From positions 14,089,683-14,153,682 of the forward strand of contig NC_034438.1 in NCBI RefSeq assembly GCF_002078875.1: DNA of 64,000 nt. Reading direction: 5' to 3'. The position numbers and the translations under genes were made by a program. Position 1 is the first letter of the stretch; every line of letters starts with the position of its first letter. The notes under the pieces are model-generated. The model ran no database searches. It was not told the origin of the DNA and was given only the letters and a program-made list of their open reading frames with translations. The stretch comes from Numida meleagris. Lineage: Eukaryota; Chordata; Aves; Galliformes; Numididae. Below, piece after piece: positions 34,063 through 46,485 of this stretch.

Positions 34063-35244
34063 AAATTATTCAAATGTTTACATTTTATTTCCACCACTTA
34101 TCATTAAATTTGCATTGTGATGGTTTTAGCAAGATGGATTTTCATGCAGAAGTTATGTACTGTGTTGAAAAGCTGGCTGGGAATGTCTAACTGAGATAGA
34201 AAGCCTTTTGAAAACTGCAGGAAGGATTTGCTAACCTTGGGAGAGCATAAAAGTCTTTTACTGAAAAAAGGATTTAAATAGCTGGACAGAGCTAAGTGAA
34301 TATTGCTTGTAAATATTTATTTGATTCAAAGCTATACACTTCACTTTCACTTATTCCTTTTCCCCCCTTTGTACCAAGCATTTTGTGAGAGAAATTTTAT
34401 TGACAGAATTATCCTTGGAGAAATAATTAATCATTAATGGACTTACCTCTATGGTCATATAGGAAGTTTATTGTGAATACATTTTGTAAGCTCTTCATTT
34501 GTTGGAGTATTGTGCAATCAAAGGAACAATGATGCTAAAATCAGATGAATCACACAAGCAAACTCAGTGAATTCTGCATATTGTTAAGTTCAAGATACCA
34601 AGTATGGTCATTATTTAATGGATAAAAGACATGACACAACAATCATGTATGTTTTAAAATGTAATAATTGGTAGTAAATAATTATAGTAAAATGGCTGAA
34701 GTCTTAAAGTACTTTGTATGTGTGTGTCCTCAAAAGGAGAAAAACTCCTTGATTGCATTGCAGTCATTTATTTTCGGTGGCTCTCTGAGTTGCAAACTGC
34801 AACTTTTTAATGCCTACTTCAAGAAGTCATCTCCATCTTTGTCTACTGTACTCCGATATGCTGGTAGCTCCAGTCTCTCTAGAGGCATTCCTGATGCAAA
34901 ATCTTTTTCTTCAACAAGTGGGTTGAGTTTCTGTAACATTAGTCTTACATTTTAGCTAAAACTTCCTGCAGCATTTTCTCTATCTTTTCTTGGCAAATCT
35001 CTTCAGCCTCGTTTGCTGAAGATCCCTCTTTGTTGCTCTACCTCACTAGGAGTGCAGAGCAGCTTTTGTGGTGCTAAATCTTCAAGCCAGGCATGAGACA
35101 TTCTCAGTCAAGTGGCACTACTTGCATATCTTTTTCTTCTTGGAAGTCTGGTGGAGGTAGGAACTGGGGAACAATGTTGGGATTATTTTTTTTATTTGTT
35201 TTACTTTGTCATTCTGTAAGAAAAAATGACAAGGTCAGAACCAT
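34063..35244. other. Unique AT-rich stretch
   Basis: No recognised repeat or gene. A 95-codon frame at 34,668-34,955 has no resemblance I can name. Confidence 0.5.
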
Positions 35245-36440
35245 AGTATCATAGAATCGTAGAATGGCTCAGGTTGGAAGGGACCTCAAGGATCACCAAG
35301 TTCCAGTGCCCTGCCAAAGGCAGGGTTGCCAGCTGCTAGATCAAGTATTTAGATGATATTGCCCAGGGCTCCATCCAGCCTGACTTTAAACTCCTCCAGG
35401 GACAGGGCATCCACAACTTCTCTGAGCAACCTGTTCCAGCACCTCACCACTCTCTCAGTAAAAAACTTCCCCCACCATCTAATCTAACTCTCCCTTTAGT
35501 TTAAAATAATTCCCTCTTGTCCTATCGCTATCTACCCCTGTAAAAAGTACATTTCTCTCATGTTTATAAAATCCCTTTACATATTGGAAGGCCACAGTGA
35601 GGTCTCCCTGCAGCCTTCTCTTTCCCAGGCTGAGCAAGCCCTATTTCTTCAGCCTGTCTTCATAGGAGAGGTATTCCAGCCCTTGGATCATCTTTGTGGC
35701 CCTCCTCTGGACCCTGTCCAAAAACTCCACAGCTTTCCTGTGTTGGGGGCCCCAGGCCTGGATGCAATATTCCACTTGGGGTCTCACAAGGGCAGAATAG
35801 AGGGGGACAGTCACCTCCCTCATTGTGCTGGCCACCTCTCTTCTGATGGAACTCTGGATACCATTGGCCTTCCAGGCTACAAGCACATACTGCTGGCTCA
35901 TGTTATGTTTTTCATCAGCCAGAACTCCTAAGTTCCTCTCAGCAGGGCTGCTCTCAAGGACTTCTCTCAGTTTATATACCTATCTGGGATTACCTTTGAC
36001 CAGTGTGCGAAACCTTGCATTTTGCTTTGTTGAACCTCATCGTGTTCACAAGGGCCAACCTTTCAAGTTTATCAAGGTCTCTCTGGATGGCAACCCTTCC
36101 TTCTGCTGTATCAACTGCTCAGCTCAGCTTTGTGACACCAGCAAACTTGCTGAATGTGCACTCAATCCCATCATCTATGTCACTGATAAAGATGTTAAAG
36201 GGTACTGGTCCCACTGGACCCTTGGGGGATCCTGCTTTTTACTGGCCTCTACTTGGACATAGAGCCATTGACCACAACTCTCTGGCTGTGACCATCCAAC
36301 CAATTCCTTATCCACCAAATAGTCCACCCTTCAAATCCGTATCTCTCCAATTTAGAGGTAAGGATGTTGTGGGAGACTATGCCAAAGGAATTGCAGAAGT
36401 CCAGGTGGATGATATCAGTTGCCTTCCTTTGTATTTCTTC
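35245..36440 (-). mobile_element. CR1 LINE, 1.2 kb 3' part, reverse strand
   Basis: The plus strand begins with atcatagaatcgtagaatgg and ttggaagggacctcaagg (reversed tail and 3' UTR). It continues through the C-terminus (minus strand [20 protein letters not shown] within 35,641-35,901) to RT (minus strand [20 protein letters not shown] within 36,249-36,629). The catalytic box is badly changed: FAGV instead of FADD (36,134-36,145). Frameshifts separate the blocks. Plus-strand frames of 120-160 codons here are shadows of the CR1 minus-strand coding sequence. Confidence 0.92.
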
Positions 36441-39400
36441 AGGCAGCAACAACTGCGCAGTGTCACCTTCTTGGGTGGTTAACATTGTAAACAGGATCTC
36501 AGATGCTCTGATGTTGAATGCTATGCAAATTAAATATCTTCTAACTGCTAGATGCAGAACTGTAGACACTCCTGTGTAAACTAACAGATTCAGGAGATCA
36601 CTGAGTTCAGTCAGTGTTAGATCAAACAATCTGTGGGCTCATGAAAATCAGGTAGACACACTTCGGGCCCATCAATGAGTGATATTTTTGGTGAAAGTCT
36701 CAGATAGAAATATAACAGATTTAATGTTTGCCATGAGCTTAGAGAATCCTCCACACCCTTCTTGGTTTAAGTACAATTTAGGTACAGCTGATTCTCCTAT
36801 AGGAATAGATTAAATGACCTCTTTTCAGTCCTGTTATCTTGGATTTCTCTTTGCAGTTTAAAGAATCATTCTAGGATAGTTGGTGGGAGAGTATTCTTAA
36901 AGTGCTCTCTTGGTATCTGCTTTCTCAAGTAACTAGTCTGTTCCTGAGCCCACTCAAAATTTGAATTCCAGCACTTTGAAGTTACTGATATTGTCTCTGC
37001 TCTGTCTGGAGTATGGGTGTTTTTACGTTTTTCTTCCTTATCCTCTTACATAATCACAGTATAGAGAAGAAAAGATATAAATATGTTGACAGTAGTATCA
37101 GAGGCCAAGATTTGCTGGCCTAGGATGTCTTCCTAGTGTTACAGTTCTCAGATAACTGGCATAGAGTCAAATGTGACAATACAGGAGGAAAAGTAAACAT
37201 ACACATTCTTTGTATAGCAAAACCCATTGAGGACGTACTTGAACTCAGTTTTATATAAACAGAAGTAGCTAAGAAGATAAAGCAAGTACTAAGAATATAA
37301 CCTGCTCCCAAGTTATTATACATTCCTAAGAGACTTGGAAGGAGCAGGCAGAATGTATTTAGGGTTGCCCTGAAAGCATCTGGGGAGTCTGGCAAAAGGT
37401 TCCCAAAGTGGAGATGGTGTTGGGACAGGTGTGGAGGCATGCTAGGAATGGAGGAAGAAAGGCAAGCTCCAGCACAACATGGTGAAACAGAGGGAGCCTG
37501 TTTAGATACTAAATAAGAAAATACAGAGACCTTTAAGTATAGATTTATAGGAAGTCAATGAGAGGAAAGATAGATGACTCAGGCTTGAATGTATGGGCTG
37601 GTAATATTGCTCAAGTTTGAAGAAATGTTCTGGAGTTCATATTTGGCTATGCTATTTTCATTAAATGCCACCAACTACTTCAAAGCTTTAGATTTCCCTT
37701 TCAGTGGTACAGTACTAGATTGGTGCCTGAATTAGCAATCACACCAAGAGAACATAACAAACCAAGTCCACCTGTGTATATGAAAGGTGGCAAGCAGAAA
37801 GATCAGATATGGTGTCTGGGAGGTCATTCCTAAAACCCACACTATGTTCTGTCCAATCTACAAAAGAAAACAGTGGCATGGCCCATGTTCATCAAATTGC
37901 TGTTTGTAAAAGTAATGGCCATTTAAGAACACAGAGAAGGATGTACTTGACTGTCATGTACTCTTCTGCAGGTAAAAACCAAGGAAAGTTGGAACCAATG
38001 ATCACTAAGGCAACAGAAGGACAGGCAAGTTCTTCTTTTGTTCCTATCGGGAACATGAAAGAAAATTTGAAGACCATGTACTGAAGAGTAATCTACAAAT
38101 CTTGCAAAGAGCAGAATGTTGCAGTGACCCTAGAAGGATAATTACTGGGGGTTACAGCAGGGATATTTTCGTATTTCACAGTCAATATGAAAGGAAAAAG
38201 TGTTACATCTTTGTTTAGGTATAAACAGTTCTTTTGTTGAAATAAATAAAATTATCTCATTTTCTGTAGACCAGATTAGTATTGTTTTCAAGCACTGAGT
38301 CTGAATAAACAGCAGACTGTTCTCATTCAGAGGTGAAATCATAAGTTGTTTCCCCCCTTAAATGTCCCAGGACTTTTTGAAATGACATCACCTGCGCATT
38401 CATCAAAGCTCTGTATTTGGCATATTTTTTTCTGGTTTGGCAAAAATTAAGCAATGACTTGAATATGGTCCAATTTGTAGAAAAAAAATACTTAAAAATA
38501 CATCTGTTTTAAATTTGTTTTGGAGGCTTAGTAGTATAAAAGTTTTTATGCCATTATTTCCATACTTCTTTTTCTCCCTTCAATGTTTTGGAACATGGAT
38601 TGTGTAGGATGAATCAGAAGTGTTTTCTTATTGAGCAATCTGCAAATTAGGAGAATAAACTGCCCAGAAATGTCCATGTTTTCCCGATAACCTTGTTTGA
38701 GGAAAAGCACATTTGTCATGGTGGTGCTGTGGTTTCTGCCCAGTGGGTGGGTCCACTGTGCTGGGAGCATCTTTCTCTGAGCAGCCCTTGAAATGCATGC
38801 TGCCAAAAGGGCTGTGTGAACAGCGCTGGAGGTGGTGTAGGTGCCTCCCCAGATACAGACTGGGATGCAATCCACAGTGCTAGATGTATTGATGTCTCAG
38901 TGGAAGAGAGTCTGTGTACTTGCTGAGCAGGTCATGCCTGTGCTCTGGTGTCATGCCAGCTTCCCTCAGAGAAGCAGCGGGAGCTTGCTGGGTCTTTCTC
39001 TCTGCCCAGAGGAATTTACTTCAGCTGTCAGATTTTTCAGGTAGGAGGCACAGTGCTCTCCCATCCTATGCTTTCTGGTACCAGTGAAGGAAGATACCAA
39101 ACAATTCACAAGCCTAAATAAATATCTAGATTAACTATGGGTGCCGGTGCATCTTAAGATGGGAAAAGTCCAAACTTTTCTCAGTTTTATTGGTAATTAG
39201 ATAATAATTATTGCCTTTATTTTTCCTGATTACTTTTTAGTTTGTGTCACGGTGCTCTGGACAATAAGAGACAGGCTGTGAGCAACTAACATTCCTGTAC
39301 TAAATTAATTAAGGAGGCCAGGCTGGGATTATGTAATCCTCATTCCTCAAAACTGAGAGCTTGGTAAAATAATTAATTCTTTACATAGCAGCTTTAGATT

Positions 39401-42049
39401 GGACCCAGAAGGCCAGTTTTTTGTCGGAGTTAATGAAAACAATATCATTGCTCTGTACTCCTGTTTAAAGTCAGAATGCTAAAAGCTGTGGGTTCACTGG
39501 ACCAGACTTTTCCTCTTGCTTACACTTTATAATAAAAGAACTGCTGTAGTGGATTAGAGCAAAATGGAACAAGCAAACTCTTGTCCCCAGCTGTGACTAG
39601 TACTTCATATTTAAAAAGAAAACTGTCTTTAGCATCTCAGTAGCACCATGAGCTTCACTGAGTTTACTGCTGCTCCTGGAGAGGGATGCCTTGGCTGCAT
39701 GTAACTACAATGACAGGAGTTTACTGCTGGGATAGCTGAACTAGTTTTACACCAGCCAGTTCCCTGACTAGAGCTCAAAGTGGCCTTCACCATCACTTGT
39801 GTGCAGAGCATGGGTGTACAATGTCATTAAGTAACCCTAACCCTGAAGAGCCAAACCAGTATTTCTGATAGAAAAGTTTGGCACACATGATGAACTTCAT
39901 ATTTAGGTATCTACTTATTCTTTCCCAGGCCCTTATATTCCTGGACATTGAGACCTGCATGTGCATTTGTGATAGGGCTCATTTTTGGACGTGTTAGCAT
40001 TACTCCAACTTTGGCTCTTTGTACTTCGTCTGCTTTTCTTTATTTTTCTTTGTGTTGGAGGGGAGAAATCAACTTCAGACGTTCAACTTAAAAGAGTTGA
40101 AGTTTCATATACAGTTAATGGAAAAAACAAAGACAAGAGTATAGGGAGTGGCATTAGGTGACACAAAGCATCTTAGAAACAGTAGCTGGTGAGTGCCTTT
40201 GGAATTAGACTCTTTCTCTGTGGCCAGTATGATGAGGGTGGGTAAATATCCAGGGTAGATGACAGATGACCTTTGACAATAGAAGGTATGTTAACTCAGG
40301 GGAAGCACTAGGGTTCTTTGATAAAAATGGCTGATAGTCATCCTGGCTGTACAGGAGAAGGCAAAATGACTGTTTTTGAGGATGAAACCCATGTACCTAA
40401 TAACCTGTCTATACCTTTCTCTCTTGTTTGCCATTTAGATTAATTTTTTATTTTTATGTCATAATACGATTGACTTCTGCATGAATGCTTCTAATTTTAT
40501 TTGCACAAGATGAAGTTTCATTCCAGTGGGCTTTTGGATAATAATGTACTGGAGAGTATACACTGACAATCTTTTGTGGACACCCAGTGTGTTCTGCTTT
40601 TTGTCTGTCATTGGTCTATAAAAGTGGAGAATTTGTATATCAGCTCCACAGTAATGGAGAGGTTCATAGGAGGCTCTTACACCAAAATATGCAGAGGACA
40701 AATAGCACTTGCCTGTTGCAGAAAATTTATCAAATAACTGTAAGAAATTATATATATATTTTACCTCTGAATTTACCTCAAATTCTAAACAAAGCCCAAC
40801 TCAACATTTTAGAGCTGACATCAACTATATATTATTTTTGTTATTGTTATTTGTTTGTTTTGTTCTTCAGAGCTCTTATTTTAGAGCTGGACAATAATGA
40901 CATGGGCATTTGGAAAAGATTACCATAAGGAAGAAACTGGTCAATTTTAAACATACTAATCATAGTTATATTTTGTAAAAACAAACACCGTGATTCTTGT
41001 TCTCGGCATAAAATATGAAGGAAGTGCTAAGACGTGCTGTCAGTGATTTCATAAACGCCATATTAAATTTAAAAAATGGGAAGCACAAGGGGAACATGGA
41101 AAGAAGTAAATGCATAATGAGCAAATACAGAAGCACTGCTAACTGGCACTCCAGCCACCAAGAAAAGCAGGCCAAGATATAACTGGGAGGGAAAAATATG
41201 ACATTTGGAAAATCTGAATCCTAGTGGAAGAAAGGCAAGGACATGTGGCATGAGGCAGTTGTCAGAACCTAGGCAGAGGAGTAGGTGAAATGTGCATGAA
41301 AGAACAGAAAAAGATAAATTAAAAGAGTAAATATTGTCTCTGACAAGGAATCTCATGATGGCAGACTGAACTAGGAAGAAGAGTACTTAGAATGCAGTGT
41401 GGTTGTTATGTAGAAGGAACAATTAGATTATGAATTAATAGTCCTCATTTATTTTGTTCTTATTCTTTCTATGTTTTTTAAACCTAATTTATCTATTTAT
41501 TAAAACCAGTTTTTTTTTTTTTTTTTAAATGAAACAGATGCTTTCAAAAGCAAAACTTCAGGATTAATCTTGGAACACAGCAGGTTTTTTTTTCCTAGTA
41601 GATCTTATGCTTCATGTGTTTATTAGTATTTTCTTTGAAATGTTCTGTCTTTGTTAATCTTTCATTTCTATCTTTTGCCTCCTGCCTTTGCCAGTCCCAC
41701 TGGGAGAATCCAGAGAAGTTTGGAGAAACACTTGAGGTATTTTCTCTTTTCTCCCTCCCTCAGAACTTACAGTCTAACGAAGCACAGATGCAGTCTCTTT
41801 TATAAGTTTCTAATATGAAATCAAAGATGAAATAGGAGAAATATCTAATAAGTGGGGAAAGCATGTAATTGTGTGACTGTCACTCTGTCAGAAAGTTTTG
41901 CTTTTAAAAAGCATTAATGCGTGCTTGCCACCAATCTGGCCATCCTTTTTGCTCCAAGTAAGTGTCTACAAAAGGAAAATGGTTTGAGAATAACTCTGAG
42001 TTAGTAACAAGTAAATTTTGCCCTATCATAATTTAATTGCAGGACATTC
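36441..42049. other. Long unique stretch with a homeodomain-site cluster
   Basis: 5.6 kb without recognised repeats apart from a T17 run (41,510-41,526). No gene is supported; frames of 60-116 codons overlap on both strands. A GC-richer patch lies at 38,700-39,060. The cluster of TAAT-type sites at 39,190-39,400 is listed separately. Confidence 0.45.
39304..39377. promoter_or_regulatory. Possible homeodomain-factor binding cluster
   Basis: Within about 75 bp lie TTAATTAA (39,305-39,312), an inverted pair of K50-type (OTX/CRX/PITX-like) sites GGATTA and TAATCC spaced by two bases (39,326-39,339), and TAATTAAT (39,370-39,377). Inverted GGATTA/TAATCC pairs can bind paired-class dimers. The same motifs arise readily by chance in AT-rich DNA, so function is only a possibility. 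Confidence 0.25.
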
Positions 42050-42429
42050 ATGTGGCATAGCTGCTCTTAATGGTCTTTTCCCAAGGTGATCAGCAGCACT
42101 GCAGCTGCATTCTGCAGTGGAATGGAAGATCACCCTGTGAGAGCGGGTTCCAGAAATTGGAAACCTGGGAGAGAGCCGACTGAAGCTGCCCAGGGTCCTC
42201 AGTCCTCCTGAGAGCAGGTGATACAGAGAGGGTGGGACCAGAAGCAACCTTGCAACACTGTCACACATGCATAGGCAGCCCCCAGGAAGCACAACAATCA
42301 GGATTGCAGTGACCAGGATGGGCAATGAGGGAATGGCACAGCAGATGGCATGGCAGTTTGCGAAGAGAGAATGCAAGATGGACTGCTTTCTTCTCCTCTG
42401 GATCTACATGCTATTGAAAGAAACATGGT

Positions 42430-43500
42430 GACTACACACTGCAGTGGTCAAGCTGAGGAAGAAACTCAGGCTGGGGGACCACAACCTTTCCAGGCTGACA
42501 CACGCACCCATTAGACCTCTCAAGGAGCAACAGAGCTGCCCAGACCTTTGGTTGTGGCGAACACCAGCATCTGGAAGTCCTCAGAGGGCCTAAGGGCAGA
42601 GGGGGTGTCATGGATGCAAGCATGCCCAGCTTGATTAACGTTTTGAGCAGGCGGCCAGGTTGCATGAGGAAATCACCAGGCTGAGAAGTATCCAGTAATC
42701 TGAGAGAGATTGATTTGTTGTATCATGCAGTGACACGGGCACTTTGACAGCCCTGTCTTAAATCCAGGCAAGGTAAGAAGCTAAGCTAGCTTACAACCCT
42801 GAGGATACAGACAGCAAAAACATGATGAGGGAGACTGGACGCTCACCTCTGCTCAGATCAGGAGAAGCCTCTCTCTTGCTCCTGAAGTCCCCCTAACGAA
42901 CAGATATTAAGCTCTTGGGATAGAAAGAGAAGGTGTGGGTAATGGTTCAGAGCAGGAAAGGGACAGCTATGTTAAGATGGTCCAACCAAGGACACAAGTC
43001 CAACCCAGAGCCACCAAAAAAAAGTGAAGGGTCTTTCTAACTGGGGACTCTGTGCTAAGGAGCACCAAGGCACCCATCTGCTGCCCAGATAATCTCTCTA
43101 AAGGATTTTGCTGCCTGTGAGGGGGCTTACATTTTGGACATCAGGAAAAAGCTCCGGGTATGATAAATGCAGAGGACTACTATCCATTCCTGCTCTTTCA
43201 AGGTCATCGCAGGAGGCTGAAACTAGGAAATTAGAAATTACTGAGATATTTTATGTCCTTTGGGAGAATGTTTAAGGGATCAGGAGTACATATAGTGTTC
43301 TCCTTGGTCATCCTGGTTGGTGACTGGGGCCTGGTTAGAAAGAGGAAAACGAATCAGTTGAATGAATGGCTGTGTGGATGGTATCATGCTCAGGGTTTTA
43401 GGTACTGTGATCTTGGAAGCACCTTTGAGAGACTGTGCATGTTGATGTTGGATGGGATGCAACTGGCCATGTGAGGTAAGAATCTACTGAGCAGCAGGCT
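42430..43500 (+). pseudogene. CR1 ORF1 remnant (coiled-coil and SGNH/GDSL esterase-like domain)
   Basis: Broken frames encode, in order, a hydrophilic helical part (EEITRLRSIQ near 42,668) and a GDS box, TGDSVLRSTKAPICCPDN (GDS at 43,043-43,051), the nucleophile-Ser block of the SGNH/GDSL hydrolase-like domain found in CR1 ORF1. Then comes the 73-codon frame 43,253-43,474 with GDWGLVRKRKTNQLNEWLCG and CDLGSTFERL, matching the later part of that domain. Many stops interrupt it. ORF1 protein is thought to bind RNA and/or lipid during retrotransposition; this copy is non-functional. Confidence 0.75.
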
Positions 43501-43609
43501 TTAAACTAGATTTTGTGGGGGAAGCGGATGTACTTCTGAGTGACAGAGCCAGGCAATTCTGTCACTTTAAGAAGCAGCAGGGAATTTGTCCCAGAGGAAT
43601 TTGGGGGGG

Positions 43610-44554
43610 CTTCTCCAGGAAAATAATGTTGCTGATGGACCAGCTGAACGCAAGCAGCATGGGAAATAAGTAGGAGGAGATGAAAAATGTGGTGCAATTA
43701 GAAAACTATTACTTAATTGATATCACAGAGAAGTGGTATGACAAATTGTACAACTGAAATACTAGAACTGAGGGCAACAAGATTTTTAGAAGGTATAGGC
43801 AGGAAAAGATGGCAGGGGAGTTTCCCTCTATATTAAGAAATGGATAGATTTTGAAGAGCTGCCTCTGAGTACCAGCAATGACCAGGTTGAGGGCTTGTGA
43901 GTTAAAATTAGGGACCAGACCAATGAAGGACATCTGGTAGTAGGGGTCTGCTACAGGCCACCTTATCAAGAAGAGCTTGTTGAAGACACCTTCTTGCTTC
44001 AGCTACAAGAGGCATTATGTTCCTAGGCTCTCATCCTGATGGGGGATTTCAACCTCTTAGATATCTGCAGGGAAAACAACATGGTGGGCTGCAAGTAATC
44101 CGTGAGACTACTGGAGTCCACTGAGGATAAATTCCTTGTCCAAGTATTAGATAAAACAACCAAAGGTGAAGTATTACTGGACCTGGTGCTCACCAATGAA
44201 GAGAAGATCATTAAAGAGGTTAAGATTGGAGGAAGCCTGGGTTGTAGTGGCTATTCCCCATTTGAGTTCATGATCTTGAGCAATAAGGGCCTGGCAGAGA
44301 CTGGAATCAAGACACTGAACTTAAGAAGAGTGAAATTCCAGCTGTTTAATGAATTATTGGATGAGATCCCCTGGGAAATTGTCCTTAGGGACATAGGAAT
44401 GGAAGAAAGCGGGCAGCTATTTAATGATACCTTTCTAAAAGCACAAGAGCTCTCTATCACCCAACATAGGAAATCAAGCACAGGAGGCAAGAAACCATCA
44501 TTGCTCAGCAAATACCTGCTGGTCAAACTGAGGGAAAAGAAATACAGACAGTAG
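43610..44554 (+). pseudogene. CR1 ORF2 remnant: AP-type endonuclease
   Basis: ORF2 starts around 43,600 (LLMDQLNASSMGNK then a stop). Recognisable endonuclease blocks are DITEKWYD (43,719-43,742), CYRPPYQEE-like sequence (43,954-43,977) and MGDFNLLDIC (GDFN at 44,042-44,053). The long frame 44,102-44,554 (150 codons) holds LLDLVLTNEEKI and then GCSGYSPFEF, where active copies have an SDH catalytic box. Here the Asp and His are gone (SGY, 44,246-44,254), so target nicking would be lost. The frame ends at a stop at 44,552. Confidence 0.82.
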
Positions 44555-44979
44555 AATCAGGGATGTGTGGCTGGTAAGAATACACAGATGCTGTCTGAAC
44601 AAGCAGAGATGACATTAGAAAAGCTATGGCACAGATGAAACTAAACTTGGTGACAGATGTGAAAAATAACAAGAAGAGATTCTGTAGGCACATTGGCCAA
44701 CTTAACAAGTTATTTGCCTTGTTCTTCACTTACAGTCAGGCTTCCTATGCTTCTCATATCCCTGAACCTCTAGGTGGGGGTCAAGGGAGAAAAACCCTTC
44801 CCATTGTAAGGGCAGAGCAAGTTTGAGACCACCTCTTGAGGCTGAATGTGTACAAATCTATGAGGTCAGATGACATGCATTCCAGGGTCCTAAAGGAACT
44901 GACTGATGTGGTTGCCAAACCATCCTCTCTCCATCATATTTGTCTAGTCACAGCTATCAGTTCCATGTGACTGGAAAAA

Positions 44980-45625
44980 GGGAAACATCAATCCCATTTT
45001 CAATAAAGGGAAAAAGGAAGATCCAGAGAATTGCAGGCCATTGAGCCTCTGTCTGTATTTGGGAAGATCATGGAGCAGGTCCTCCAGGCAGAGATGTTAA
45101 GGCACATAGGAGATGAGATGATCTGAGACAGTCGGTCTGGATTCACTAAAGGAAGATTGTACCTGAGCCATCTGGAAGCCTTTGAAAATGGAGAGACAAC
45201 ATTGGTGGACAAAAGAAGGGCAACTGATTTTAACTACCTGGACTTGTACAAGGCCTTTGAAATGGTCCCACACCACATCCTTATATCTAAATTATAGAGA
45301 TACGGATTTGAGGGCTGGACTATTTGGTGGATAAAGAATTGTTTGGATGGTTGCAACCAGAGAGGTTGTTGTTGATGGCTCTATGTGCAGCTGGAAGAGG
45401 TCATGAGTGGTGCCCCCCATGGAGTCCATCTCAGCACCAGTGCTCTTCAACATCTTTATCAGTGACATAGACAGTGGGATTGAGTGCACCCTCAGCAAAT
45501 TTGCTGATGACACTAAGCTGAGTCGTGTGGTTGACACGGTAGAAGGAAGGGACACCATCGAGAAGGCCCACATGAACGTAATGAGGTTCAACAAGGCCAA
45601 GTGCAAGGTGTTGTACTTTGGTTGA
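44980..45625 (+). pseudogene. CR1 ORF2 remnant: reverse transcriptase
   Basis: Several frames contain RT blocks: gattttaactacctggacttg followed by [12 protein letters not shown] (motif A region, about 45,226-45,290), [18 protein letters not shown], then [20 protein letters not shown] with the catalytic FADD box intact (45,500-45,511), and [15 protein letters not shown] at the end of the 45,407-45,625 frame, where a TGA terminates it. A stop (tag) at 45,295-45,297 and frameshifts break the domain. The FADD box is one of two fully preserved boxes among the CR1 copies in the window. Confidence 0.85.
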
Positions 45626-45782
45626 AGCAATCCCAGATATGAGTACAGAGTGGGAGAAGAGCTCATAGAGAGCAGCCTTGCAGGGAAAGTCTTGGGGATC
45701 CTGATGGACAAAAAACTGGACATGAGTCAGCAGTGTGTGTTTGCAGCCCCAAAGGCCAACAGTATTACGGGCTGCACCAAAA

Positions 45783-46242
45783 GAGGGTGCAAGAGATTAT
45801 ATAAAAAAAGGATACCTGCCTGCTGCCAGACTCTCCTGGGCCTGCTTCCTGAGACCTGCCTGTTTCCCCTGGACTGTCACCGTACCTTCTTGCTGCCCAA
45901 GGCCGGCCACTCTGTTGCTGTCCTCTCCTGTGCTCTTGCTCCTATATCAGCCTCGGACCATTGGAATAGTGTGCAACAGGACGCTGCTGGATCTTTGGTG
46001 GTGACTATCCCCACTTTATGTAATTCTTGCTCATTTTCTATCTTTCCTATTGCCTGCTTTCCCTTCCCCATCATCCTAATTTGTAATAATCGCCAGACTT
46101 CCCTTCCCCATCTCCCTGATCGATTAGGATTTGTAATAAACTGGTTGGACCAACATTTGAACTGTTGTTTCTTAATCTCACGTTGGGTATACATAAATCA
46201 AAGAACCTCCTCTCATTCTGATAATTGGAGCGAGACAGAGGG
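45783..46242 (+). mobile_element. 450 bp solo LTR inserted in CR1, 5 bp target duplication
   Basis: The CR1 coding sequence is interrupted after ccaaaagaggg and resumes at gtggccagcagggcgaggg. Between them is a 450 bp block (45,788-46,237) starting TGCAAGAG and ending CGAGACA, flanked by the direct repeat GAGGG (45,783-45,787 and 46,238-46,242). Removing the block and one GAGGG restores the expected CR1 line. It has an early TATA-like attatataaa, a long C/T-rich middle, and AATAAA at 46,135-46,140 followed by a G/T-containing region, supporting forward orientation. The family cannot be named from the sequence alone. It is younger than its CR1 host. Confidence 0.85.
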
Positions 46243-46485
46243 GTGGCCAGCAGGGCGAGGGTTTTGATTTTCTCCCTTTACCCTGCCCATGTGAGGCCCC
46301 ATCTGGAGTACCATGTCCAGGCCTGGGGCTCCCAGCACAAGAAATATGTGGGGCTGTTGGAGAAGGTCCAGAAGAGGGCCACAAAGATGATCAGAGGGCT
46401 GGAGTACCTCTGCTATGAAGACAGGCTGAGGGAGTTAGGCCTGTTCAGCCTGGAGAAGAGAAAGGAGTACTTGACCTTCCAGTAA
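46243..46485 (+). pseudogene. CR1 ORF2 remnant: C-terminal part after the LTR
   Basis: CR1 resumes with [40 protein letters not shown] and [14 protein letters not shown] up to a stop at 46,483-46,485, then the shifted remainder (cacagtgataggacagaggg, gagaggctgtggatacgccctc). It is the same protein part as at 10.1, 35.7, 47.9 and 63.2 kb. Confidence 0.88.

Noticed and set aside
35560..36482. Plus-strand frames of 123-159 codons
   Set aside because: They are antisense shadows of the CR1 ORF2 on the minus strand.
39833..39845. Telomere-like aaccctaaccct
   Set aside because: Only two units, not an interstitial telomeric array.
45650..46267. 205-codon plus-strand frame
   Set aside because: Its first ~40 codons are CR1 ORF2 ([20 protein letters not shown]) and the rest is a read-through of the inserted LTR, so it is an accidental fusion and not a gene.
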